Origin: a virus
IMG/VR virus record: IMGVR_UViG_3300047560_002167
Coordinates: 1-55,266 of that record
DNA: 55,266 nt
Strand: one strand, 5' to 3'
Program-made: the position numbers and the translations under genes
Notes under the pieces: generated by a model
What the model saw: the letters and a program-made list of their open reading frames with translations, nothing else
Databases searched by the model: none
What the model was told of the DNA's origin: nothing
Part shown: positions 1 through 10,200 of the stretch, piece by piece
Numbering within the stretch: the stretch's first letter is position 1
Layout of the letters: every line of letters begins with the position of its first letter

Positions 1-1185
1 TTAGGCAACTTAGTAACTGCAAACTACTTTAGTGGTTCAGGTAACTTATTAAGTAACTTACAAGCCGGTAGCATTTCTGGAACTGTAGCCAACGCTAACT
101 ACTCAACATATGCAGGCACTGTAATAACTGCGGCACAACCTAACATTACAAGTACTGGCACATTAACTAGCTTGGCGGTAAGTGGATTAATTACTGCAAC
201 TGGCACTGGTATTAAAGCTGCGAATATTCAAGATAGCGCAGGTACTGTAACTATTGTTACACGATATGGCAGTGTGTCAGGTGATGTCGGCATCTATGGT
301 AATTTAAATGTCGGTACGAGTGGTACTGGTAATTTAATCTCAGTCAATGCTAATTTGGGTAACTTAGCTACCGCTAATTATTTCTCAGGTGATGGTGGCT
401 TATTAAGTAACATAGTTGCAGCTAACATTTCTGGTACTGTATCAACTGCAGGCACGGTAACAACTAATGCTCAACCGAATATCACATCAGTAGGTTCACT
501 AACCGGATTAACCGTAAGTAATTCTACTGGCGTAGTAAACTTCGCAACTACTGCTAACGTAACTTTAGGCTCAGTATCTAACTTACACATTTCAGGTGGT
601 TCAAGTGGTTATGTATTGAGTACAAACGGTTCTGGTTCATTGAGTTGGGTTGCCCAATCCGGTGGCGCACCAGGTGGTTCAGATACATACGTTCAGTTTA
701 ATGATGGTAGTTCGTTTGGCGGCAATGCAGGGTTAACGTTTGATAAGACGACTACTACACTAACTGCAAATAACATCGTAGCAACTTCATCTGCTAATTT
801 GGGTTCAGTAAGTAATGTAACTATCACAGGTGGTTCAGCCGATTATGTTTTGAAAACTGACGGAGCAGGTAATCTAAGTTGGACAGCACAAACCAGCGCC
901 GGGGGCGGCACTATAGGGGTTACTGTTGATAATTTCACCGGAGACGGCTCAGAAACTGATTTTGTACTAAGCGTCACTCCAACAAACATTAATCACACGG
1001 TTGTTAACTATAATGGTGCTACTCTGTTACGTGATGCATATTCATTAGCAGGGTCAACCCTAACATTTGACAGTGCCCCTGCAGATGGATCATATATAGA
1101 AGTAACAACAACCGAATTGCAAGATTCTTCAACTTTTGCAACTACTGGAAAAGCTATTGCAATGGCAATAGTATTTGGATTTTAA
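1..1185 (+). CDS. Repeat-rich tail-fibre-like protein, 5' end outside window
   Basis: Reading frame 1 is open from the first base, so 394 residues of a longer protein are visible; the TTG at 172 is not a credible start because the same repeat pattern continues upstream. The visible part consists of fibre-type repeats: ANYFSG(S/D)G..LLSN, (A)NISGTV, AQPNITS(V/T)G(S/T)L (two copies) and two copies of a cassette with LSTNGSGSLSWVAQ or LKTDGAGNLSWTAQ. A block with VQFNDGSSFGGNAGLTF follows the first cassette copy. The last ~90 residues form a different domain (DNFTGDGSETDFVLSVTP ... YNGATLLRDAYSLAGSTLTF), like the C-terminal domains of many marine phage structural proteins. The gene at 7201-11166 is a clear paralogue. 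The role as fibre or baseplate appendage is inferred from composition and neighbours; no catalytic motif is seen. Confidence 0.75.
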   Translation, partial: LGNLVTANYFSGSGNLLSNLQAGSISGTVANANYSTYAGTVITAAQPNITSTGTLTSLAVSGLITATGTGIKAANIQDSAGTVTIVTRYGSVSGDVGIYGNLNVGTSGTGNLISVNANLGNLATANYFSGDGGLLSNIVAANISGTVSTAGTVTTNAQPNITSVGSLTGLTVSNSTGVVNFATTANVTLGSVSNLHISGGSSGYVLSTNGSGSLSWVAQSGGAPGGSDTYVQFNDGSSFGGNAGLTFDKTTTTLTANNIVATSSANLGSVSNVTITGGSADYVLKTDGAGNLSWTAQTSAGGGTIGVTVDNFTGDGSETDFVLSVTPTNINHTVVNYNGATLLRDAYSLAGSTLTFDSAPADGSYIEVTTTELQDSSTFATTGKAIAMAIVFGF

Positions 1186-1194
1186 GGAAAGAAT

Positions 1195-1554
1195 ATGTCA
1201 GCACCAAACATCGTACAAGTTTCTAACATTATAGGTAATACCGGAGTACAAGCAGTGACTACAAGTGCAACTGCTATTACTACTAACTCAGGCGGCAGCG
1301 GTAAAGTATACAAGATAAATTGTTTAATGGTATCAAACGTAGATGCAACTAACGCTGCTACATTGACTGTAGACTTATACAGAAGTGGCACCGCGTATAC
1401 GATTATCAATCAATTGCCAATTAGTATCAACACGGGTTATACTCCAATTGACAAAACATTAAGTTTGTATTTGTTAGAGGGTGATACATTAAGACTAACA
1501 GCGAATGCAAACAGCAGATTACAGGCGGTGTGCAGCTGGGAGGAGATTAGCTAA
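1195..1554 (+). CDS. Small conserved virion protein (119 aa)
   Basis: The ATG at 1195 follows a Shine-Dalgarno AAGGAAAG 6 bases away, and the gene starts 9 bases after the upstream fibre gene. The product is short and beta-rich (VYKINCLMVSNVDATNAATLTVDLY, then ISINTGYTPIDKTLSLYLLEGDTLRLTANANSRLQAV; both are quoted in parts of the chain). The layout of 'values common to neighbouring particles' strands with a late EGDTLRL strand resembles small structural proteins found beside fibre genes in marine T4-like phages. No signal peptide, membrane segment or catalytic motif is seen. The stop TAA shares its last base with the ATG of the next gene (TAATG), so translation is probably coupled. The exact role (adaptor, collar or fibre accessory) is unknown. 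Confidence 0.6.
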   Translation: MSAPNIVQVSNIIGNTGVQAVTTSATAITTNSGGSGKVYKINCLMVSNVDATNAATLTVDLYRSGTAYTIINQLPISINTGYTPIDKTLSLYLLEGDTLRLTANANSRLQAVCSWEEIS

Positions 1555-4500
1555 TGTTTAACGGTGGTATCAGAGGTAAAAGAGCAAACGACAATCAGGG
1601 TACAATAAGCCCGCAAAGTAAGTTTGTTCAATCAAAAAATCCACAACCGTATATTTCCGGATATGCGGTTAGTGGAAGTGATGATACCGCATTAGATCCT
1701 GCAGGGGGGCAAACAGTACTAGTTAATGGTACTGGATTCGCAACAGGTGTTTCTGCTACATTAGCCGGAACACAAATAGGATCAGTAACATTAGTAAGCC
1801 CTACACAAATTAGTTTTACTAGTCCTGCAAAAGCGGGAGGAAGTTATTCATTAGTTGTTTATAATACTACAGGCGGCGCAGCTATATTAGTTCCGGGTTT
1901 AACATATTCTAGTATTCCAACATTTACAACATCAGCCGGAAGCATTGGTAGTTATTATGAAACTACTGCAATTAGTACTAGCGTGACTGCTACAAGCGAC
2001 AGTGCAATTACATATAGTTTGAGTAGTGGTAGTTTACCTAGCGGAGCAACATTAAACAGTGACGGTACTATTACTGGAACTAGTCCAGTAGATAGCTCAA
2101 GCACCACGTATACATTTGATATTAAAGCAACTGACGCTGAATTACAAGACGTAACTAGAACATTTACGTTAACAATTAATACTGATGTTGTCAGTTGGGT
2201 AAGTCCTGCAGACAATACAACTTACTCATTGGTTGGCAATCAAGCAATGGCTAACGTAACTTTAAATGCAACTAGTGCTGCAGGATACAATGTAAGTTAT
2301 ACTGCCAATGCATTACCAACAGGAGTAACATTAAGTGGTAATACTATAAGTGGAACTCCAACTGTTGCAGCAGCCACTAGTACTCTATTAACAGCTACAT
2401 CCGCAACTACTAGTCGCAGTGCCACTAGAACAGTAAGTTGGACAGTATCTTTAGGAGATACATATTGGAAAAACGTATCACTACTACTAAGTGGCACTAC
2501 GCCTACAACTTCTTTCATCAATGACGCAAGTTTGAACAATAGTCAGATAACTATTGCAGGTGATACTAAGCCAAATAAACTTAATCCTTATCAAGGTAAT
2601 GGTTATTACGGTGTCAGTCATTCAGCAACGCCTGATTATCTAAGCGTCCCTCACAATAGCAATTTTAGTTTAACTAGTGGGCAAACAGATACTTTTATAA
2701 TTGAAGGTTGGTTTTACTTTAATGTAGTGACTGCACAAACGAGTTTATTTGATAAGTCCGGTGTCAACGGTGTGTCATTTGCCAATTGGACTGTGTACTT
2801 AAACGCATCAAGTCAAATTCAATTGCAATGGGGTGTGTCAGGTTCACCGGGTACATCTACTGTTGGTTTAATAGGATCTACTTTCGTACCTGTTGCCGGA
2901 ACTTGGTACCATATTGCATTCGTCAAATCTAACGCAGATTGGGCTGTGTTTGCTAACGGTACACGCATCATATCATATAACGGTTTGAACACTGCAGGTG
3001 ATGCGAACCCGTCTACATTAAAAATTGGATTTGGCATTCAAAGTAGTGCAAACTCAGCGTATTTCAATGGATATATTTCTAACGTTCGTGCTTGGAGAGG
3101 CACCAGTGGTGCACCTTATTCTGCAACATCAACTACATTAACTGTACCCACTAGTCCATTAACAGCAATCGCTGGTACTACGTTATTAACACATCAGAGT
3201 TCGAGGTTTGTTGATGTGTCAAGTGGTGCCGCAACGGTAACAGCAACGGGTGCAAACATTAAAGTTTCACCAGCAATACCATTCGCAGCCAACAGTACAT
3301 ACGCTACTTACGGTAGTGCTTACTTTGACAACAACGGTGACTATTTGAGTACACCTAGTAATGCAGCATTCACGTTTGGTACTGGAAACTTTACAGTAGA
3401 AGCATGGGTATATATAACAGCATACAATGGTTCAACATATGAGCCGGTATTTGCAAACTCATATTTGTTCTATATTGGCGGCACTGGTAAAGTATTGATG
3501 TATAACGGCACAGCGGACGTAGTTGCTGGCACCGCAGGTGATGTTCCAATTGGATCATGGAATCATGTAGCATGGGTAAGAAATGGAACAACTGTAACTA
3601 TCTATGTGAACGGTGTAGCGAAAGCAACAGGAACGGTAAGTGCGTCAATTGCAACTGCAAGCCCTAACCTAATAGGTAATTATTCAACTAACTATTTTCC
3701 TGGTTACATTGCAGATGTGCGAGTGAATAATACAACTGCTCTATACACAACAACCTTTACACCACCAACTGCACCACTAACAGCAGTAGCAAATACAAGT
3801 TTATTAACCTTACAATACAACGGTGGTGCAACTAATAACGGCTTTGTGGATCAAAGTAGTTTCAACAACATCATTACTAGAAATGGTAACACTACTCAGG
3901 GTACGTTTAGTCCATACAGTCAGACTGGTTGGAGCACTTATTTTGGCACTACTGCTATGGGATTTCAAACTCCGGCAAGCTCATTGACTAGTATTATTGG
4001 AACAAGTACATTATCATCTACTTCTACTTTTACAATTGAGGCATGGATTAATCCATTATCTAGGCACAGCGGTGGCGGCGCCGCGTTAGGTTATGTTGCA
4101 GGTTCAATGAATATTACTGGCCCTCAAGCGGATTGGGGATTTGGGCCAGACAGTACAGGTAAGTTAACAGTTTGGTGGTGGAACGGCAGTAGCATTGTCC
4201 AAGCAACTAGTACCAATGCAGTTCCATTACACAATTGGACTCATATCGCAACAACAATAACATCCGGTGCAATCAAAATATTCATTAATGGTAATCTAGA
4301 GACACTCACCGGCACTACTACAGTAACAACGGTATCCGCATCTCAGTCTACGTTTACGGTAGGTGGATACACATACGCAAGTACGACTTGGCAGGGCTTT
4401 AATGGGTATATCAGTAATCTACGAGTAGTCAAGTCCGCATTGTACTCTGCTACTTTTACACCGAGTACAACACTGTTGACATCGATTGCAAACACCAGTT

Positions 4501-7175
4501 TGTTGACATTCCAAAATAACAGAGTTGTTGATAATTCTTTTAATGGATACACATTAACCCCAGTAAACACACCGTCTGTCCAAGCCTACAGTCCATTCGG
4601 CGGTGTAACAAGTGTACCGACAAGCTATAGTAATTACTTTGATGGTACTGGGGATTATTTGAGTATGAGTAACGGTACTCCTGTAAACTTTGGGACGAAT
4701 AATTTTACAATTGAAGGTTGGTTCTATACGACTTCATTGGGGGCTGTACAAACACCATTCGCTATTAACTTATCAGGCTCAGGTTCGAGCACTTGTATAT
4801 TCACAAACATAACAACCGGTGGAGTATTTACCGCTAAGGGTTATAGTGGAGGCACTGTCTACACTACAACAGCTCCATCTACCCTTGCAGTGAATACATG
4901 GTACCATTTTGCTATAGTTAGAAATGGTACATCGTTGGATTTGTATGTCAATGGAACTAAAGGAACTTCAGATACCCCTGGATCCAATTCATTAAACGGT
5001 GGTTCAACTTATGTCACAATGATTGGTGCAGGTTACACTTCTGGTACTACTGTTGGACAATTCTTTACCGGGTATATTTCTAATATTAGAATTATTAACG
5101 GGACTGCACTCTATACCACAACATTCACTCCTAGTACAACACCACTAACTACAACAAGTCAAGGTGCAACTGCATCACAGGTATCATTATTAACTTGTCA
5201 ATCGTCAACTATGGTTGATAATAGTACAAACTATGTTGCAATAACCGCTAACGGTGACACAAAACCATATACATTCAATCCGTTTGGCATGACCAATACA
5301 ACACAAGTTGCATATTCACCAAGCGTGAATGGTGGTTCAATGTACTTCGATGGTACTGGTGACTACCTAACTGCACCATATAATCCTGCATATGAGTTGG
5401 CTACTGGAAACTTTACGATTGAATTTTGGATGTACAAGACAACTACCGGTGACCAGTATATTGTACACAATAGACCAACAAGTTCAGCAACTGGTTTTGC
5501 TGTAATGACATATTCAGACACGATTCGTTTCTACTTCACCGGCGGCACAAGCGTTAACACTACTGCTACGATTACATTAAATCAATGGTATCATATTGCA
5601 TTAGTGAATACAGATGGCACCATGAAGATATACTTTAATGGCGAACAAAAATTTAGCGGATCAGTTGGAACAGGTTCTACTACATCACCTACTAACTTGT
5701 TCATTGGATGCGATAACGGTCCTTCATTCAGTAGTTTCTTCAATGGTTATTTAAGTGACCTTAAAATCACGAAGGCAGCTTTATACTCAGCATCTTTTGT
5801 ACCAGGTGTCGCACCGGCAACGCCTACAACAACAATCGGAACTTCTGTATACAGTTCTTCAATTTTATTGAACGGAACGATTGGTGGCATCATTGACTAT
5901 CACGTAACTAACAACTTAGAAACAGTTGGTAATACTCAACTAGCAAGTGAAGATCCATATAGCGGAAGTTATTATAGTAATTACTTTAATGGTAGCACTG
6001 ATTGTTTGAGTATACCTGCAAGCAGCGCATTCAGCATAGCAACAAATACAACACCGTTTACAATTGAATGCTGGGTTAATTTAGCTTCATCAACCGTACA
6101 GCAATATATCTTTAGTGAAACATATAGTACTGATGCAGTTAATTTGGCTGCAGTATTTAATAATGGGTCTTCTAGCACACCGGACAACGTTGGATTATAC
6201 CCAGTGCTAGGATATTATACCGGCTCAGCCTGGGCAGTTTCGGCGGTTTCATCAACTGCTATCACTCTCGGTGCATGGTATCATATTGCTTATGTATTCA
6301 CTGGTTCTACTACTAAAATCTTTATCAACGGTGTTGACACAACAGCAGCCGGTGCTGCAACAACTTGGGGCGGAACATTAAATAGTAATGGCGTAGCATG
6401 GAACATAGGTAGACGTTGGGATACTAGCGGAGGCTCGGGCAGTTATACTAACGGGTCAATTAGTAACTTTAGATTTGTCAAAGGTACTGCGGTCTACACA
6501 TCGAACTTTACACCAAGTACTATACCTTTAACATCAATAACAAATACAATGTTGTTAACCTGCCAATCAAACAAGTTTGTTGATAATAGTACAAACGCAA
6601 TAACACTAACACCCGTAGGAACACCAAAGGTTAAATCAATGAACCCATTCCAGCAAAACACCGGAAAGAGTTTGTACTTTGATGGTACTGGAGATTGGTT
6701 ATCTATTCCCACAAACCCTAATATGATGTTAAACACCGGAGACTTCACAATTGAGGGCTGGATATATAAAAACGCAACATCTACTACGATGTGTCTAGTA
6801 GATTTAAGAAATGCGGCTAGTTCTAATATAGGCATTTCAGTATTAGTACAAAATACAGGACTAATGCGTTATGTATACGGAGCCACTGGGGCATCGGTGT
6901 TAGCAAGTACAACCGTCATCCCCGAATTCCAATGGGTTCACATTGCAGTGACTAGGTCAAGTAATACTGTTAAACTTTTTATAAACGGGGTCCAAGAAGC
7001 TACAACCGTAAATGATACTACAAATTATAATGTAAACGCCCCGTGCCTGGTAGGAAGTAACATTGGTAACACATCATTGATGAATGGCTACATCAAAGAC
7101 CTAAGAATTACTAAGGGAGTAGCACGATACACTGCAACGTTTACTCCACCTACAAGTCCGTACGAAACAAAGTAA
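1554..7175 (+). CDS. Giant TIG/Ig/LamG multidomain adhesin-like virion protein (1873 aa)
   Basis: GGGAGGAG at 1538-1545 precedes the ATG, which overlaps the previous stop. Domains in order: an IPT/TIG-like domain (~35-125; VLVNGTGFATG, TQISFTSPA), two putative-Ig/cadherin-like domains (~128-205 with LPSGATLNSDGTITGTS; ~210-300 with LPTGVTLSGNTISGTP), then seven LamG/concanavalin-like domains beginning near residues 349, 589, 795, 1026, 1262, 1475 and 1707. Each LamG unit has (Y)FDGTGDYLS, FTIE(G/A)W, W.HIA.(V/T)R and FNGYISN(L/V)R, and most are joined by a 'T.PLT....TSLLT.Q' linker. LamG jelly-rolls usually bind carbohydrate or protein ligands, so a host-surface or glycan-binding appendage is likely. 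No peptidase or lyase motif is visible. Closely related LamG domains recur inside the RCC1 giants downstream. Confidence 0.8.
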   Translation: MFNGGIRGKRANDNQGTISPQSKFVQSKNPQPYISGYAVSGSDDTALDPAGGQTVLVNGTGFATGVSATLAGTQIGSVTLVSPTQISFTSPAKAGGSYSLVVYNTTGGAAILVPGLTYSSIPTFTTSAGSIGSYYETTAISTSVTATSDSAITYSLSSGSLPSGATLNSDGTITGTSPVDSSSTTYTFDIKATDAELQDVTRTFTLTINTDVVSWVSPADNTTYSLVGNQAMANVTLNATSAAGYNVSYTANALPTGVTLSGNTISGTPTVAAATSTLLTATSATTSRSATRTVSWTVSLGDTYWKNVSLLLSGTTPTTSFINDASLNNSQITIAGDTKPNKLNPYQGNGYYGVSHSATPDYLSVPHNSNFSLTSGQTDTFIIEGWFYFNVVTAQTSLFDKSGVNGVSFANWTVYLNASSQIQLQWGVSGSPGTSTVGLIGSTFVPVAGTWYHIAFVKSNADWAVFANGTRIISYNGLNTAGDANPSTLKIGFGIQSSANSAYFNGYISNVRAWRGTSGAPYSATSTTLTVPTSPLTAIAGTTLLTHQSSRFVDVSSGAATVTATGANIKVSPAIPFAANSTYATYGSAYFDNNGDYLSTPSNAAFTFGTGNFTVEAWVYITAYNGSTYEPVFANSYLFYIGGTGKVLMYNGTADVVAGTAGDVPIGSWNHVAWVRNGTTVTIYVNGVAKATGTVSASIATASPNLIGNYSTNYFPGYIADVRVNNTTALYTTTFTPPTAPLTAVANTSLLTLQYNGGATNNGFVDQSSFNNIITRNGNTTQGTFSPYSQTGWSTYFGTTAMGFQTPASSLTSIIGTSTLSSTSTFTIEAWINPLSRHSGGGAALGYVAGSMNITGPQADWGFGPDSTGKLTVWWWNGSSIVQATSTNAVPLHNWTHIATTITSGAIKIFINGNLETLTGTTTVTTVSASQSTFTVGGYTYASTTWQGFNGYISNLRVVKSALYSATFTPSTTLLTSIANTSLLTFQNNRVVDNSFNGYTLTPVNTPSVQAYSPFGGVTSVPTSYSNYFDGTGDYLSMSNGTPVNFGTNNFTIEGWFYTTSLGAVQTPFAINLSGSGSSTCIFTNITTGGVFTAKGYSGGTVYTTTAPSTLAVNTWYHFAIVRNGTSLDLYVNGTKGTSDTPGSNSLNGGSTYVTMIGAGYTSGTTVGQFFTGYISNIRIINGTALYTTTFTPSTTPLTTTSQGATASQVSLLTCQSSTMVDNSTNYVAITANGDTKPYTFNPFGMTNTTQVAYSPSVNGGSMYFDGTGDYLTAPYNPAYELATGNFTIEFWMYKTTTGDQYIVHNRPTSSATGFAVMTYSDTIRFYFTGGTSVNTTATITLNQWYHIALVNTDGTMKIYFNGEQKFSGSVGTGSTTSPTNLFIGCDNGPSFSSFFNGYLSDLKITKAALYSASFVPGVAPATPTTTIGTSVYSSSILLNGTIGGIIDYHVTNNLETVGNTQLASEDPYSGSYYSNYFNGSTDCLSIPASSAFSIATNTTPFTIECWVNLASSTVQQYIFSETYSTDAVNLAAVFNNGSSSTPDNVGLYPVLGYYTGSAWAVSAVSSTAITLGAWYHIAYVFTGSTTKIFINGVDTTAAGAATTWGGTLNSNGVAWNIGRRWDTSGGSGSYTNGSISNFRFVKGTAVYTSNFTPSTIPLTSITNTMLLTCQSNKFVDNSTNAITLTPVGTPKVKSMNPFQQNTGKSLYFDGTGDWLSIPTNPNMMLNTGDFTIEGWIYKNATSTTMCLVDLRNAASSNIGISVLVQNTGLMRYVYGATGASVLASTTVIPEFQWVHIAVTRSSNTVKLFINGVQEATTVNDTTNYNVNAPCLVGSNIGNTSLMNGYIKDLRITKGVARYTATFTPPTSPYETK
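2600..7175 (+). repeat. Seven tandem LamG-like domain repeats
   Basis: Domain starts fall near bases 2600, 3320, 3940, 4635, 5340, 5980 and 6675, a period of about 620-720 bp (205-240 residues). Every copy ends in the signature FNGYISN or a close variant and a 'TATFTP(P/S)T' strand. The copies have diverged in DNA but stay alignable in protein, suggesting old duplications rather than recent amplification. Confidence 0.75.
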
Positions 7176-7200
7176 AAATAAAAAGAACTAAATATAAGAT

Positions 7201-10200
7201 ATGGCTATCACATTATTACAACCGTTTAATTTCGACTCATCCAAAGACTATACCTTTGCTAATGTGACTGCCACGGCAAATATCATTGCAAGTAACGCAA
7301 ATCTTGGAAATGCAGCTACAGCTAACTATTTTATTGGTAACGGTGCATATTTAACTGGATTGCCCGCAAGCTACGCAAACTCAAATGTAGCGGCATATTT
7401 ACCCACATTTACAGGTGAGTTGAAAGCAGGTAATGCAAATCTCGGAAATGCAGCTACAGCTAACTATTTTATTGGCAATGGGGTTTACATCAGTAATATC
7501 GCTGGTGCAAACGTATCCGGCACAGTAGCCAATGCAACATATGCAACTAGTGCAGGTTCTACTGGTTCAGCGACAACTGCAGGCACTGTAACAACTGCGG
7601 CTCAACCAAATATTACATCAGTCGGGTCATTGACCGGATTAACGGTTAGTAACAGTACTGGAATTGTCGATTTCACTACTACTGCTAATGTAACATTAGG
7701 TGCAATTGCTAACTTGCATATCTCGGGTGGTACTTCAGGGTATGTATTACAGACAGATGGTACTGGCAACTTAAGCTGGACTGCACAAACCGGTGGCGGG
7801 GGTGGCTCTGGCACACCCGGCGGCGCAAATACTCAATTGCAGTTTAATGACGCCGGCAGTTTTGGCGGAAGTGCTGCGCTCACGTTTAATAAAACAACCA
7901 ACGCATTATCATTGTCAGGTAACCTAACAGTTACTAATGCTAACATTACATCTAATATTTCAGTAGGTTCTGGATCAGGTGGTAACATTACTGGTGCAAA
8001 TATAATTACTGCAAATTACTTTGTAGGTGCCGGTAATGCATTAAGTAACATCACTGCTGCAAACATAACTGGCACCGTGGCCAACGCAAACTATTCAGCA
8101 TATGCGGGCGTAGTAACAACAGCAGCGCAACCAAATATTACAAGTGTTGGTACACTGACCAACACTACATTGGGTTCAAGTAACTCATTAACCGGTGGTA
8201 ACTTAGTAAGTGCAACGTACTTAACCGGTACTTTGACTACAGCAGCCCAACCTAACATTACGAGTGTTGGTACACTAACTAACACAACATTAGGTGGTGC
8301 TAACTCATTAACCGGTGGTAACTTAGTATCTGCTAACTATATTACTGGTACACTAACAACAGCCGCACAGCCAAATATTACAAGTGTTGGTACATTAAGT
8401 TCACTAACAATTACTGCCAACATTACTAGCGGAAACGCTAACTTGGGTAACTTGGCTACTGCAAACTATTTCACAGGTAACGGCGCATTATTAACGGCAG
8501 TAACAGGTGCAAACATCACAGGTACAGTAGCCAATGCAAACTATGCTACATATGCCGGCACTGTATTAACAGCCGCACAACCAAATATTACAAGTGTCGG
8601 TACATTAAGTTCATTAAGTGTTACTGGAAATCTTACATCAGGTAATGCGTCATTAGGAAACGTTGCGTCAGCAAACATAATGAATTTGGGTACAGGAGCT
8701 AGACCCGCAAACGTTCAAACAAACAGTGCCTTATTTGTAGTTAGTAATACTGCTGCCGCTAGCCCTCCAATATCAATTCAAAATAGGTTTGCAACTGGAT
8801 ATTCTTCTATAGACGTTTTTAATTCTAGTAACGTTTTCATGGGCGCAATGGGCGCCGCAAACCCTAGCGCAACGTCAGTTCCGGCTCTCGGTAATGCAAT
8901 GTATATGTATTCTGAGTCTGCGGGTGGTGTTGGATTATTTGCAAATAGTGCGAATGTTTCATTTTCTGCGAACGGAAACGCAAACATATTAGTGGTTACT
9001 GGCACCGGTGCAAATGTATCCGGCACACTAAATGCTACTGGTAATATTATTGGAGCTAATGCTAATTTAGGTAACATAGTAATTGCAAATTACCACAGTG
9101 GTAACGGTAGCCTACTAACAGGAATAACTGGCGCCAATGTAACAGGTACAGTTGCCAATGCAACATATGCAACTAGTGCCGGATCAGCAACTACAGCCGG
9201 TACATTAACAACAGCAGCCCAACCAAATATTACGTCAGTCGGTACATTAAGTTCACTTGCAGTAACAGCAAATGCTAACGTAGGTAACTTGTACAGCAGT
9301 GGACAAGTAAATGGGGTTGATGCAATATTTACTGGTAATCTAACAGTTCAAGGTAACACTACATATGTTAACGTTGACACATTTAGAGTAGAAGATCCTG
9401 TAATTGAGTTAGGCGGCGGCCCTAATGGAGCATCTTTATCTACTAATGACGGTAAAGACCGCGGAACATTATTGCATTACTACACTACTGCACCGGTAGA
9501 TGCGTTTATGGGTTGGGACAACTCAAACGCTGAGTTTGGTTTTGGTAGTAATGTATCATTATCAGGTGATGTAGTAACTTGGAATACTTACGGTAATGTT
9601 CGTGCAAGCTACTTTTTGGGTAATGGTAGTCAATTAACAGGTACTATTGCCAACGCTAACTACTCAGTATATTCAGGTATTGCATATAGTGTTTCTGGAG
9701 CAAACGTATCTGGAACAGTGGCTAATGCAACATATGCTGATTCAGCTGGATCAGCAACATCTGCTACATCTGCGACAACAGCGGGTACAGTAACTACCGC
9801 GGCACAGCCAAATATCACTTCAGTTGGTACGTTAACTGGATTTGCTAGTAACGGTACAGTTAACTTTGCTAATGCTACTAACGTAACGTTGGGCAGCACT
9901 AGTACGCTTCATATCAGTGGCGGTACGTCTGGGTATGTTCTACAAACTGACGGCGCCGGCAACTTAAGCTGGACTGCACAAACAGGTGGCGGTGGTGGTG
10001 GCTCTGTAGGTGGCGCTAACACCGAAGTTCAATACAATGATTCAGGCTCTTTTGCTGGAAGCGCAGCCTTCACATTCAATAATGCATCAAACACATTAAC
10101 ATCTGCTAATATTGTCGCAACTGCAAATCTAACAGCAGCTAATGCTAATTTGGGCAATGCTGTAACAGCTAACTATTTTATAGGTACGTTCTATGGTACA

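Noticed and set aside
172-1185. TTG at 172 as start of the first gene
   Set aside because: The frame is open to base 1 and the same fibre repeats (ANYFSGSGNLLSN, SISGTVANANYSTYAGT) continue upstream, so the gene is truncated by the window edge.
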